A DNA stretch of 64,000 nucleotides from Arion vulgaris (GCA_020796225.1 CM036756.1:69671043-69735042), one strand, 5' to 3'. Counted from the first letter of the stretch, positions 34,556-45,474 are shown. Program-made: numbers and translations. The notes: generated from the sequence alone by a model not told the origin.

Positions 34556-34970
34556 CTAGTGACGGCTCGTCATTAATGGCCAGTGGGGCTGGACCTCACC
34601 AAAAATAATGTATAACGTGTATTTATTATTTTAAAATTATTTGTTCATAATTATTACTTTTAACGTGAAACTTATTAGATTTGAAAGTTGAATATATAAT
34701 GCTAAAATATCATAATCAGTCTGAATTTCAGCGTATTTGGTATACTTCACGCATACGTATTAGTTTTAGGTCCAGTAGAAATGTAGTCTATTTAAAACGT
34801 TTGTAAACATAGTGACCTCTGATCCCACTTCCACTGGCTATTTAGCACAGACAAATATGTGAGTTTCATTTATTGAGTAGGAAAAGTATTGCGTGGCCAA
34901 GACAGTGCACAGTTGAACGGTGTTATTGGTTGTCTGTCCCCACTAACAAACATGCTACGAGCCGCCACTG
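34556..34970 (+). mobile_element. Long hAT-type MITE copy
   Basis: Left end ctagtgacggctcgtcatta (damaged), right end tacgagccgccactg. The middle ~200 bp (34730-34930) is absent from the short copies. No clear target duplication remains. Confidence 0.75.
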
Positions 34971-35660
34971 TTCACAACTACTCCTCCACTCCCTCGTTAG
35001 ACACAACCATCTACGTAATGACGAGACATATTGATTGCCAACGCAAATTAACAGGTCCTCTTCTCCCGAACTGGCTGAATTCCCTTGTTTATTTCTATTC
35101 AATATAGCTCTGAATTATAAACTCGTTTATATGCTTTTGTGTGTGTCCATTATTATCAAGTGCATCTCGTATTATATTTCTTTTTTCCGCTCAAATTCTA
35201 TCATGGAGATGTCCATAATGCTATCCTGCTGGAACACATCATACGAAATAGCGTTTATATTTGTGTCTATTTGCTTTGCTTGAAAACACTGACTGTTTCA
35301 TACACAACATTTCTCATTTCCTTCTATGACATGCATAGTCGGATACAGTGGGCCGATATAACCTTTCTTCAATAATAGACTTAACAATTCGCACAGAGAC
35401 TATACGGTTATTATCAGGATTTAGAGACCAGATTTGGATGTAGACGCCAGCGAGCATATATTGAATTATTTATATGGTTAATATGATGGGATTTTCTATT
35501 GTCTTCTTATTGCTTCATGCCCATTATTGTACGAATCCGTCAATGAATAATCTCTAGCTAACCCTATTCTTGTAGGATAGGATCAGACTCTCCTCTCTCT
35601 CTTTCTTTCTTTTTCTGTATGTAGACTAGTTTGTGAGCCACCATTAGCATTGTATGCTTG
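34971..35660. other. Unique stretch
   Basis: Nothing recognised. A ctctctctttctttcttttt run is at 35597-35618. Confidence 0.4.
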
Positions 35661-35661
35661 T

Positions 35662-35800
35662 TCATAAAGGCGACGGATTTACTTCACTGCACCGGGTTTC
35701 CACATATGATTTCGTTCTTGTTGGCAGAAATGTCAAGACTTATGTCAAGAGTGTTGCACAAAGCATAAACTTTAGTAGCTCAAGCAACAATCCGGGATCT
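35662..35800 (-). mobile_element. SINE family 1, 3' half
   Basis: Matches the tail half of family 1 (cactgcaccgggtttccaca, then gttgcacaaagcataaac and gcaacaatccggga) and stops abruptly where the next SINE begins. Confidence 0.75.
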
Positions 35801-36055
35801 CTTCTTCTTCTTTGCGTTCGTTCTTTACTACCAATTTTAATCACTCTTTATGATATGTTTGATCTTTGTCAAGAACGTGTATACGTTGCACATTGGTTTG
35901 GTAGACCCGCTAAACGCATAGACTTCTACACGTTCAGGACACATGCATCCGATTTCAACCAAACCTCCTTAGTCGCTTCTTACGATATGCTGTGGCAGGT
36001 AATAGTGGTTCTATTCTTCACACCCCAAATGTGGACCACTGTAACCACTCGAGCG
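35801..36055 (-). mobile_element. SINE family A subfamily copy
   Basis: Same body as 21596-21945 on the minus strand: ccactattacctgccacagc with a decayed core, then gaggtttggttgaaatcgga. It starts inside a family-1 SINE, whose missing half is not found on the other side. Confidence 0.78.
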
Positions 36056-36478
36056 CCTATTGATCTCATGAATCATTGTTTCATACATCTCCATACTTTC
36101 TTCTAATCTACCGCCTCAGTTCCCTGACAAACTGTTGTTGTACATGCAGACTATCTTTCAGATTACTTCGGGGCTCTTATCATAACAAATCAGATGATCT
36201 AATATCAGTGCTTATTGGATATCTGTAGCGTTGAGATAAGGTCTGGTCTTCTTCTTTTGTGGTCACACTGCATATAGTGAAGTTGTATGATACATCCATG
36301 TATGAGAAAGGGTTCTTTTACTTTACTTTTTGAAGATGGAAAGCCCTTCCCACTCAACAATCACTCATACAAAGTTGTTATTGTTTACCTTTCTTCTTAT
36401 CAACCACGACAAACACTCTTTGTGATCTGTGTGCTTTACGCCGAGAATGTGAATACGTTGCATACCCGTTAGGCCTCT
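36056..36478. other. Unique stretch
   Basis: Nothing recognised. Confidence 0.4.
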
Positions 36479-36486
36479 ATGGCAGG

Positions 36487-36649
36487 CAGTGACAGCTGTG
36501 ATAATTTTGTTGGTGGGACCAGACAAAAATTATAGGAAGAATCATTGATTTTGGGTTGTTATGTTTTAATTTCTAAAATAATAGATACACGTTACACATT
36601 ATTTTGGGTGGGGCTGACCCCAGTGACTCTTAATGACGAGCCGCATCTG
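36487..36649 (-). mobile_element. hAT-type MITE, perfect 8-bp TSD
   Basis: 163 bp, ends cagtgacagctgtgat and atgacgagccgcatctg, flanked by atggcagg on both sides (36479-36486 and 36650-36657). Same family as 18432-18597, opposite orientation. Confidence 0.92.
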
Positions 36650-36759
36650 ATGGCAGGTAAAGCAGACACTCCAGAGTTTCGGCCAACTCATACAAAGTAA
36701 AAATAAACTCCTCCATATTGTCACAATCCTAAATATTACATTAGTAACCGTCTTCTGTG

Positions 36760-36875
36760 CTATGGATCTCTTGTGCTACCACTGAGATTTGCCTGTGTAA
36801 GAAAAAGATAACACACAACATGGTTATTCACCGAAGGGTAGTGATCATGGTCGCGTGCTAAATCAATCAATCTGT
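36760..36875 (+). mobile_element. SINE family 4, 3' fragment
   Basis: Resembles the last 110 bp of the 33868 copy: tgagatttgcctgtgtaaga, then catggttattcaccgaaggg, then tgatcatggtc. Confidence 0.65.
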
Positions 36876-37084
36876 ACAGTGGTACATAGTGTACTCGTAT
36901 AATAGTTAAGCAATTACTACTAATTGGCTACATATAATATTTATTCTTGTACTACTCACAATTGTAACGCGATTTGCTTCCGAAATCAACAGGGTGGCCC
37001 ACATAAATAATGATATTATTTATTAAGATCCAACTGCACATGCACTATCACATGTGTATCTAATGTTACTATAGTATTACAACA

Positions 37085-37395
37085 GAGCAGGTGGTAGATT
37101 GATTTAAAACGGTGAGGTTTCGTGACGGAAATATTTTGTGTTCGAACCTTCGGTAAGGTTAACAGTTTTATTTTATGTTTGGGAGAAGAAAATGAAACCG
37201 ATGACCTGCACATGCGTGGCGACAGCTTCGTCAAGCGACTTTAATTTATTTACCTTTAAAATCACCCAGCAGAAACCGTAAAAAAGAAACCGATGACCTG
37301 TACATGCGTGGTGAAGCTTCGTCAAGCGACTTTAATTTATTTACCTTTAGAATCACCCAGCAGAAACAGTAAGAAATGGGAACAAAAGCGTTGTA
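37085..37395 (+). mobile_element. SINE family 5 copy with internal duplication
   Basis: ggtttcgtgacggaaatatt and gtgttcgaaccttcggtaag are the tRNA-like region. The following segment (gaaaccgatgacctgcacat to cacccagcagaaac) is present twice, at 37193-37284 and 37285-37376. The 48130-48335 copy has it once. A minus ORF here is incidental. Confidence 0.75.
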
Positions 37396-38446
37396 AGAAA
37401 GTTATATATTTTAAAATGCTTGCATGGGCTTCCTGAACTGAATTGCCTGAAAATATTTTTCAAAATGAAAGTGAATCTACTAGGTTTCATGCGGGATCAC
37501 GAGAGAGCGAGTACTATGTTACTGTCTGTTAGCCACATATACTAAAGTTCATAAAATCCTATAACTTTTCCTGTTTACTATGAACGTTCATCATTGCTCT
37601 AGAGAAGAAGTCGGTATGATCTTTCAATTGAACGATGCATCATTGTCTTATTTAGGCAGCTGAAAACAATGTCAGGATTATGCATTGTTTTTCAAAATCA
37701 TTTGTCTTTTAACCTCTTGTTATTATTCTAGGTACCACTTTGCAGAAGGTAGTAGGTCCAATTCCTTTCGTCACGTGTGGTTTGGAATTAACCTCACAAC
37801 TATCTCGTATCCGAGTCGATTAAGCGAATGTTTAAACAGCGAATCCGTCCCTCTATACATTATTGCAAAGTAGAAAGTCTGTTAATTTATTATGATGTAT
37901 GAAATCTCAAAAATTGTTTTTCGGGCGTTTTGTTTCTTGACTATAACGATCTGACTGTCTAATTAATTTTACGTTAGAACGACTTGTACATGATTTACTG
38001 CTAATACGTTCATCACAATCGTGTTTGCTCATTTTGAATAAAAGTAACACAAGTTGACTCATTCTGTCTCATTCTGTCTCATTCTGACTGTTTGGTTGAT
38101 TGCTTGGTTAAGTTTTGATGATGATTTAATCGACAAACGGTAACGTTTCTAATGAATATTTCTCATGCACATTTCAATGAGAATTCAGAAATGCGATCGT
38201 GTTTCTATGTTACTTGGAAGAATTAATTAAGAAAGATATCGTATAAGCTTATAACTGTAATTATTGTGTCAGTAAGTCACTGGGTTAGCATCTTAGTTAT
38301 GTGTTAGTTGGGATAGGGTCAGATGGATGAACCTGTCCTATCACTAATCAGATTTGACATCATGATATAATATAACTAAACAGATAGGGTACTAAAATGT
38401 GGGGTAGCATATTTGGGAAATCTTATCAGTAAACTTGAGAAATGCG
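37396..38446. other. Unique 1-kb stretch
   Basis: No gene or array. ctcattctgt repeats three times at 38058-38090. Nothing else recognised. Confidence 0.4.
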
Positions 38447-38712
38447 AAAGAGTAGTGGTTAGTATAATTGCTTCGTATGAGTGTGGTCTGGGTTCAGTAA
38501 CACAGAGAAAGTCGATTTTTTTTTTTCAACCGTAGCATTTTTCAAGTTGACATAGCTTACATTGCGTACCAGAGAAACGCCGAAAGCTAACAGTAGCCGG
38601 CGTGATGTTGACCCCCATCACCCAGCTTATGCCGATGGCCAATAAAGAAAACGGTACTAACTCGATTTTTCACTAACTTACCTCATGGTATGAAAATGGG
38701 GTTCTTTGTCAG
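38447..38712 (+). mobile_element. SINE family 3 copy
   Basis: Decayed head, then gtgtggtctgggttcagtaa, aacagtagccggcgtgatgt, cagcttatgccgatggccaa and catggtatgaaaatggggtt. A T8 run sits in the middle. Confidence 0.75.
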
Positions 38713-39089
38713 TAGCCCATATGTACACATGCGTTCCCTATCTGGAAATAAGGGTGTTCAAGATAATTGCAGCCCCATTGACAAATCGAAAGTTGCCAGA
38801 TAACCTATGGCGTTGTGTTTATGTACTATTTAAACCGGTTCTGACTAGCTCGTCCTACGTCACATTTGTTCATCGCCCCTTCCCGCACTACAATTACACA
38901 CCATCACACAACATTGACCTATACTACGTCATAACTGAATCTTCTCATTTCCATACATATATGCCAGATTAGATCCATTCATAGGCTGCTTTTAAGTTGA
39001 ACACCCTGTATAAGTCGTGGTTTTTGCAAGTCTAATTTTTTCTTTATTTCTGAACGATATCTTCACAAGATGATATCGACGTTATCAGA
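38713..39089. other. Unique stretch
   Basis: Nothing recognised. Confidence 0.4.
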
Positions 39090-39700
39090 TAAATGATTTT
39101 TGGTTATTGGTTATTGAACCAACATCATGGCACAAAGCTGACACATAGCTGCTCAATCGCCACCATCCGATGTCGAAGGGTATGCAACCTGATGATTCAT
39201 ATGGCTCGCTGGTTAAACACACACCTCACTCTGTCTCTCAGGTACCCAGTTCTACTTCAATTGGTAACTTCAAATTCCAAAAACCGCTGGATCGATTCAA
39301 CATCTATTTTAGTGCATTCATCAAATAGACAGTCGTGATTAGACCGAAGAACATACCCTTTATCCATCTTCAGCTCCCAGATAATCAATGTTGTCGATGC
39401 AAACATGTCCGCTCTTTCATTTCTTCAAACACCCGCTTGCCAAGTAGAGTAGATCAACGTAAGCCTCTGGAGGTCATAAACTTCAGTAGACGACATCCAC
39501 TTATACCAAACCTCCCATTTTGGATCTTCTGAAGCATCGAATGAAAGTCAGATACAACAAAGGTTCCAGTAAACGGAGTACCAGAGAGCCAATAGAAGAC
39601 GGAAGTAACGGCCTCAACCTCTATCCTGGAAATATGTCTCATACACTTTGCTCTGTAACAACTCCACCTACCATGCACGTTAGCAAATAAACCACACAGC
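39090..39700 (-). mobile_element. Retrotransposon RNase H and tail
   Basis: The minus frame at 39454-39678 reads an AVTSVFYWLSGTPFTGTFVV-like stretch, then DFHSMLQKIQNGRF. This is the central part of retrotransposon RNase H. Downstream (39100-39420) it matches the tail at 3340-3690. Stops and shifts are present. Confidence 0.7.
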
Positions 39701-39820
39701 TTGACTTCTCACCACCATGCACATACCCATCGGTATAGAAAACAACATCATCATCGCTTGTATGAGATATTTACAATTATAAACATGCTGTAGCAAATTC
39801 TCCATCTACGATGTGTGTTT

Positions 39821-41064
39821 CTGTTAACAGATTTTCCTTTCTTATATGTTACCATCATTTCTGTTAACAGATTTCTCTTTCTTATATGTTACCATCATTT
39901 CTGTTAACAGATTTCCCTTTCTTATATGTTACCATCATTTCTGTTAACAGATTTTCCTTTCTTATATGTTACCATCATTTCTGTTAACAGATTTCTCTTT
40001 CTTATATGTTACCATCATTTCTGTTAACAGATTTCCCTTTCTTATATGTTACCATCATTTCTGTTAACACATTTGTCTTTCTTATATGTTACCATCATTT
40101 CTGTTAACAGATTTGTCTTTCTTATATGTTACCATCATTTCTGTTAACAGATTTGTCTTTCTTATATGTTACCATCATTTCTGTTAACAGATTTGTCTTT
40201 CTTATATGTTACCATCATTTCTGTTAACAGATTTGTCTTTCTTATATGTTACCATCATTTCTGTTAACAGATTTCTCTTTCTTATATGTTACCATCATTT
40301 CTGTTAACAGATTTGTCTTTCTTATATGTTACCATCATTTCTGTTAACAGATTTGTCTTTCTTATATGTTACCATCATTTATGTTAACAGATTTGTCTTT
40401 CTTATATGTTACCATCATTTCTGTTAACAGATTTGTCTTTCTTATATGTTACCATCATTTCTGTTAACAGATTTGTCTTTCTTATATGTTACCATCATTT
40501 CTGTTAACAGATTTGTCTTTCTTATATGTTACCATCATTTCTGTTAACAGATTTGTCTTTCTTATATGTTACCATCATTTCTGTTAACAGATTTGTCTTT
40601 CTTATATGTTACCATCATTTCTGTTAACAGATTTCTCTTTCTTATATGTTACCATCATTTCTGTTAACAGATTTGTCTTTCTTATATGTTACCATCATTT
40701 CTGTTAACAGATTTGTCTTTCTTATATGTTACCATCATTTCTGTTAACAGATTTTCCTTTCTTATATGTTACCATCATTTCTGTTAACAGATTTCTCTTT
40801 CTTATATGTTACCATCATTTCTGTTAACAGATTTCCCTTTCTTATATGTTACTATCATTTCTGTTAACAGATTTCTCTTTCTTATATGTTACCATCATTT
40901 CTGTTAACAGATTTGTCTTTCTTATATGTTACCATCATTTCTGTTAACAGATTTGTCTTTCTTATATGTTACCATCATTTCTGTTAACAGATTTGTCTTT
41001 CTTATATGTTACCATCATTTCTGTTAACAGATTTGTCTTTCTTATATGTTACCATCATTTCTGT
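39821..41064. repeat. Minisatellite, 40-bp unit with perfect palindrome
   Basis: Thirty-one units of ctgttaacagatttgtcttt plus cttatatgttaccatcattt. Each begins with the 10-bp palindrome ctgttaacag. A variable triplet (ttcc, tctc, tccc or tgtc) follows a three-unit order at the left end, and once more near 40751-40850. The rest is nearly all the tgtc type. Confidence 0.97.
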
Positions 41065-41329
41065 TTGATTCCTATTTGCAGGAGTTCCTTCTTTTAATAC
41101 TTATTTTCCCATTTCAACTATTTTATTTAGCTCAACACAAAATGTTGCTAGAATAAAACAGTAGAATCAACAAATCACATGGTGGTTGTGCTAAATTCTA
41201 CAGTAGAAGTTCATTGTACATTCTATACTGGTAGCGCTTAGGCAATTTGTAACTGTAGGAGAAAAACGTAGCATGTGCAAGAACACTGCTTATATGTGAA
41301 TATGCTTCAAAGGATTGAATCTGTTAGCG
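41065..41329. other. Unique stretch
   Basis: Nothing recognised. Confidence 0.4.
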
Positions 41330-41740
41330 CGCGAAACTGGTGGGCAGAGTTCGGAGATCACATCTCAAGGCACTGACGTGGTTGTACACACCTGACATGC
41401 TGAAGTGCAAGAGGTAACGAAGGAGCTGAATTTGTTGAAAACAATGCCCCGACTCAAGCGGACAGAAGTAAGGACAGAGCCAGTGTCAGCAATGTGGTAC
41501 GCTCTCATTTATGTGATATGGGCAAGTCTCAGACATTGGAACAATTGCCAGAATTAGGAGTTAATTTTGGACATGCCAGACAGTATCATCTTCGTGATAG
41601 AGAGATAAGATATACTAATCAACTTCCCATGGGTAAAGTGAGCAAGTGGACTTTGGGATGGCTACTTCAACGGAGGACAGAGCATGCATGAGAATGTCCA
41701 ATGTGCCATGACGTAGATCGCATGACATAACTTAACTGCT
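41330..41740 (+). mobile_element. Retrotransposon tail after RNase H
   Basis: The frame at 41494-41700 reads ELGVNFGHARQYHLRDREIR, then YTNQLPMGKVSKWTLGWLLQ, RRTEHA, stop, ECPMC. Same architecture as 43589-43795 (LREM.VD.GTAR, LINQHRTG..RW.LL, LRRRSE, CPKC). Confidence 0.6.
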
Positions 41741-41810
41741 TATCTAGTTCACAGTTTTGAAATCTGTGAGTTTCTCAATTTTTATTTCGAATATCCGCTT
41801 CAAGTATGTT

Positions 41811-42036
41811 ATTCTTCTTCCAACGCTCCATACCGACCACTTGTTAAGCCACTCTTTGTGATATGTACGTGATCCGAGCCTAAGAGCGAGTGTACATTGT
41901 GCCAGTTATGCGCCTGCAAGTAGGAAAGCACATCCGACTTTTGCGACGCTTTTCATTTACTAGGGTAGCATTCGTGAGCTCCTTCCTCAGTGGCCTCTTA
42001 CGACATGCCTTGTAGGTCGCAGTGTTACTATTCTAA
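41811..42036 (-). mobile_element. SINE family A copy
   Basis: From the cttcttccaacgctccatac tail through atgcgcctgcaagtaggaaa and cgacatgccttgtaggtcgc to agtgttactattcta. Confidence 0.87.
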
Positions 42037-42681
42037 ACATCCCAAATGTTGGCGTCAAATTATCTATTTGATTCCAAACCCTCAATGTATTTTCAATTAA
42101 TATGTCTTTTTTAACCAAAGATTCTTTTATATTTAATTTTGTCCAACGAACATATTTGTAAATATTTAATATATGACCTAGTTTTTCCCTTTTGTGTATT
42201 TTCTGTTGACAAACACTGGCACTCAGTAGGCAAGACATTGCCAAACTCTGGTCTATTCTATGTTTACAGTTTCTCATGTTAGTTAACAAAATATTGATTG
42301 ATTCATTGACTGATTGATTAATTAATTGATTATATACTTATCATTACACTTCGGAAAATAATCATGTGCGCACCGAACTTTCTTTTGCATGTAGATCGTA
42401 ATCTTATTAACAGTACATGAACCCTATAACACCAGTCAGGGTCCCAGATGCTATTTTCAAAATGATGACATCTTTGTTCGAGTTTTTTTGGTGTTATTGA
42501 TTTTTGGCAGGGACACAGCTTTTCAGTTCACTCTTGTCGATTTTCAAGTGCCTTCCTTTTTTTTTTTTTATTAATGTGCACATCTTGACTACGGGATCTG
42601 CATGTTATTGTCCGTCTACAATAGGACTTGGAACTCCATCTCATATTGCACAACAACAGTACTATCGTTCTCTATCTTTTG
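42037..42681. other. Unique stretch
   Basis: An imperfect attgattgatt patch lies at 42291-42330 and a T10-plus run at about 42558. The 100-codon minus ORF (41987-42289) overlaps the SINE and has no known match. Confidence 0.4.
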
Positions 42682-43131
42682 GGGGTCTCTGTAGCTAAGT
42701 GGCTAAGCCTTTGGCTTGCGTTTCGAAGGTTGTGCGTTCGATTCCGGGCCTCGCGGTTCTGTACACAAATGCATTTTTGTGCAGAGACCAGTAAACTTGT
42801 TGCCGGAACTACAGAGTTAGTGTTTTGTTGGATACTCTCGGCAAGTGGCGTTCCATTTCTGCGGAGTGGGACTGAGTCATATGGGATTTTTTTCCGATCC
42901 AGAAGCACTTGAGCTTTCAGCTCTTCGGCTCGGTGTCATGGACATCGTAACCCTTCGATTCGGTGCCACGATCACCGTAAATCTGGTGGACCTGTGGCTT
43001 TTCTGTCAGTCCGCGGAATTGAACCCACACTTACAGAGGGCTAGTCACCCGTAGTCCAACGCGCTACGAACACGCTGGGCAGGCGGGCGGTCACATGGGA
43101 TAAAACTCGGTGCAATAAAGTAAATCCTTCG
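42682..43131 (+). mobile_element. SINE family 1 copy, split by a nested SINE
   Basis: The head gggtctctgtagctaagtgg and tgtgcgttcgattccggg is a well-kept tRNA-like promoter region. The body continues to ggactgagtcatatggga, is interrupted, and resumes tcacatgggataaaactcgg to gcaataaagtaaatccttcg. Confidence 0.92.
42888..43089 (-). mobile_element. SINE family 2 nested in SINE family 1
   Basis: Full-length minus copy whose A-tail appears as t-tttttccgatccagaagc at the left. It is flanked by gtcatatgggat (42876-42887) and gtcacatgggat (43090-43101), a 12-bp target duplication with one mismatch. Confidence 0.92.
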
Positions 43132-43254
43132 TCTGTGGGCCCTTTTTTAATACTATTGTCATGTGACTTCTTACACTTTTTGTCAGATCATTTTCTTACA
43201 GCCAATACCTCTTTAGTATATTTTGACGAAACACATAAAAGAGTAGGGTAGTTT

Positions 43255-43335
43255 TACTAAATACAAAAACAATAACAATACACAGTAACGTTTCGACCAA
43301 AATGTCCTTTATCAAGCAAAGCTACAAGAGAAGTG
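43255..43335 (-). mobile_element. 75-bp dispersed repeat, hammerhead-like core
   Basis: The minus strand reads ctttgcttgataaaggac, ttttggtcgaaacgttac, then gtgtattgttattg. Best-preserved copy of the family. Confidence 0.62.
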
Positions 43336-43588
43336 AATTTGAAATCACTTTTCATACAGCACATAACATATAGAATCAAACAATAAGTTGAACATGATTG
43401 AGACGAAATCACGTAAGAAATCAGTTGAAAATGATCGTGTTGTCCTAATATGTTCTGCAGATAAAAGCTCTCCCAATTTCATGATTCCAGAATTTGAGGT
43501 TTGAAAGATTTTCCAGAGACACACAGAAACAGAAAATCAGTTTTATAATTAAGATGTGTGAGTAATGTAGGATTTAGAAGATGTCTTA

Positions 43589-43965
43589 TCAGTTATAAGC
43601 TATATGAAGACTATCATCATAGCACTTCGGACACGCCCATAGTGGCTCCGATCTACGCCTTAACAAATTCAGCAGCATCCAGCGGTCCAACATACCAGTT
43701 CGATGTTGATTAATCAATCTCTTTGCATATTTGGTATGTCGTTCTTTTCGGGCTGTACCAATATCGACACGCATCTCTCTCAATCCGGTCAACAAGTGGG
43801 ATTCACAACCTTGAAACTCCTCCGTTCGGAAAGACTCTCTAAATGCGTTAAGAATGTCATTTCAGTCCATGGCAGCTCCCTCTGATATTGTAGCCATGCC
43901 AGTCAACCTATCAGCTCGTTTATTATCACTGACACAGGCGTGACCAGGGACAAAAATGAAGGTGA
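43589..43965 (-). mobile_element. Retrotransposon RNase H C-terminus
   Basis: The minus strand near 43900-43960 reads FVPGHACVSDNKRADRLTGM, then an ILNAFRES block. The 68-codon frame follows with REMRVDIGTARKERHTKYAK, RLINQHRTGMLDRW, LLRRRSE and CPKC. The conserved GHxxVxxNxxAD box supports RNase H. About 220 bp upstream of the receptor splice acceptor, in the inferred intron. Confidence 0.78.
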
Positions 43966-43987
43966 TTTCTCTGATCCATGTCTGTAC

Positions 43988-44070
43988 CAGTAATGAGTTA
44001 ATGTGTGAGTAATGAGTTAATGTGTGAGTAATTAGTTAATGTGTGAGTAATGAGTTAATGTGTGAGTAAT
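43988..44070. repeat. Short tandem repeat, 19-bp unit
   Basis: Four units of taatgagttaatgtgtgag, one with a single change. Lies 115 bp before the receptor exon. Confidence 0.93.
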
Positions 44071-44139
44071 GCAAGATTTAAAAGGTGAATTAATCTACAA
44101 ATTGTGTTTATATATTTCATTTTATTATCTAGTGAATAG

Positions 44140-44184
44140 ATGTTCATTTCAACTTTTTTTTCTCTTTTCTTCCCAAAATGGCAG
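44140..44184 (+). other. 3' splice site of the receptor exon
   Basis: A T/C-rich tract (aacttttttttctcttttct, 44151-44170) is followed by a cag ending at 44184. The reading frame continues open upstream to an ATG at 44140, but conservation with 5-HT1 receptors starts only after this cag, in phase 0 at Val-Trp. The tract explains why 44140-44184 translates to an unrelated FISTFFSLFF peptide. Confidence 0.85.
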
Positions 44185-45234
44185 GTATGGTTCCTACATC
44201 AGGAGGTCTGCGATATGTGGATCTCCGTAGATGTGTTATGCTGTACAGCTTCAATCCTGCACTTGGTAGCCATTGCCATGGATCGATACTGGGCAGTGAC
44301 AAGCATCGACTACATCCGTCGCCGCAGTGCTCGTCGAATACTCCTTATGATCATCGTTGTCTGGGTCGTTGCACTTTTCATCTCCATCCCTCCACTCTTT
44401 GGCTGGCGTGACCCTAATAACGATTCTGATATTACTGGAAAGTGCATGATTTCTCAAGACAAAGGCTATACCATCTTTTCCACCGTTGGTGCATTTTACT
44501 TACCAATGCTGGTCATGATGATTATATATATTAGAATCTACCAAGTTGCCAGATCACGGATACGAAAAGACAAATTTCAGCAAAGCAAAGCTAAACTGAA
44601 GACTGAAGAAACAACTCTTGTAGCTTCTCCGAAGACTGAATACAGCGTTGTCAGTGATTGCAATGGTTATGATACACCTGACTGTAATCAGGAAAGAAAG
44701 AAGCGCAGAACCCCTTTCAAAAGTTACGGCTGCTCACCAAGACCAGAAAGAAAGAAAGTTAGAAACAAGAACGAACCCGAGGAAGCTAACGGAGTTGGAG
44801 ATCATGACACAGATACTCATCAACAACTACAAGTCGATCCAGATCAGGATGCTAGCGATTATCAAGATGACGTCAGCTATGCTATGATGGAAACAGAATT
44901 CAATAATGGAAAGAAAGTTAGCTCTATGGAAAACACACCTTACTCTAGAAATCGTGAGAAGCTCGAACTTAAAAGAGAGCGTAAAGCTGCTCGTACCCTC
45001 GCCATCATCACTGGCGCCTTCCTCATCTGCTGGCTACCCTTCTTCATGATCGCCCTGATCGGCCCATTTGTTGACGATGCAGACAAGATTCCAGTGTTTG
45101 CTCGAAGCTTCGTGTTATGGCTGGGTTATTTTAATAGTCTGCTGAACCCAATCATTTACACAATTTTCAGCCCGGAGTTCCGAAGTGCTTTCCAGAAAAT
45201 TCTTTTCGGAAAATATAGACGAGGTCACCGGTAA
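44185..45234 (+). CDS. 5-HT1: 5-HT1-type serotonin receptor, 3'-terminal exon (partial gene)
   Basis: This exon encodes 349 residues of an amine G-protein-coupled receptor, from extracellular loop 1 to the stop, so TM1 and TM2 are missing. What is seen: Cys9 and Cys87 for the loop disulphide; Asp16 in TM3, which contacts the amine; DRY at 33-35; Ser99, Thr100 and Ala103 in TM5; ICWLPFF (281-287) in TM6 with Glu265 at its base; NPIIY (321-325) in TM7. The third cytoplasmic loop is long (about 128-262), charged and rich in K/R clusters and acidic stretches. The tail after TM7 is short (ends RRGHR) and has no cysteine for palmitoylation. Known of the family: 5-HT1 receptors couple to Gi/o and lower cAMP. 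Ala103 in place of a TM5 serine, together with DVLCCTASILHL and GYTIFSTVGAFYLP, favours serotonin over octopamine or dopamine receptors. The exon starts in phase 0 after the acceptor at 44184. The single upstream intron would have to exceed 44 kb if the other exons lie left of the window. No inactivating change is seen. Confidence 0.93.
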   Translation, partial: VWFLHQEVCDMWISVDVLCCTASILHLVAIAMDRYWAVTSIDYIRRRSARRILLMIIVVWVVALFISIPPLFGWRDPNNDSDITGKCMISQDKGYTIFSTVGAFYLPMLVMMIIYIRIYQVARSRIRKDKFQQSKAKLKTEETTLVASPKTEYSVVSDCNGYDTPDCNQERKKRRTPFKSYGCSPRPERKKVRNKNEPEEANGVGDHDTDTHQQLQVDPDQDASDYQDDVSYAMMETEFNNGKKVSSMENTPYSRNREKLELKRERKAARTLAIITGAFLICWLPFFMIALIGPFVDDADKIPVFARSFVLWLGYFNSLLNPIIYTIFSPEFRSAFQKILFGKYRRGHR

Positions 45235-45474
45235 CACAGTTAAACGTGTGTATATAGCTTTTTAATTATCATTATATCTTTAATGTCACCTTGTGATACG
45301 TCAGACAGCAACAAACAATGTTTTCCTAATTTCTACCCTGGAGGTAAAATGTGTATTGAGACCAATTTTTAAATGCATGTTTTATATTTGACGAAAGTCT
45401 TTAATGTTTTTGTACTAATAACTTTTTATATGTTTGAAGTAACCCATAAACGCATGATCATTTTGCAGTCCTTC
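45235..45474 (+). other. Probable 3' untranslated region
   Basis: AT-rich sequence after the receptor stop. I see no AATAAA in the first 240 bases, so the poly(A) site is not placed. The UTR may run into the SINE that follows. Confidence 0.45.

Noticed and set aside
39821..41064. CRISPR-like direct repeats
   Set aside because: The whole 40-bp period is conserved with no variable spacers, and the genome context is eukaryotic. The same holds for the 28-bp array at 57073.
42682..42760. tRNA gene on the plus strand
   Set aside because: Same SINE family 1 head, followed by the SINE body.
44140..44184. Start of the receptor protein at ATG 44140
   Set aside because: The 15 codons translate intron polypyrimidine sequence. 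A cag acceptor at 44184 and family conservation begin just after, and TM1-TM2 would be missing.
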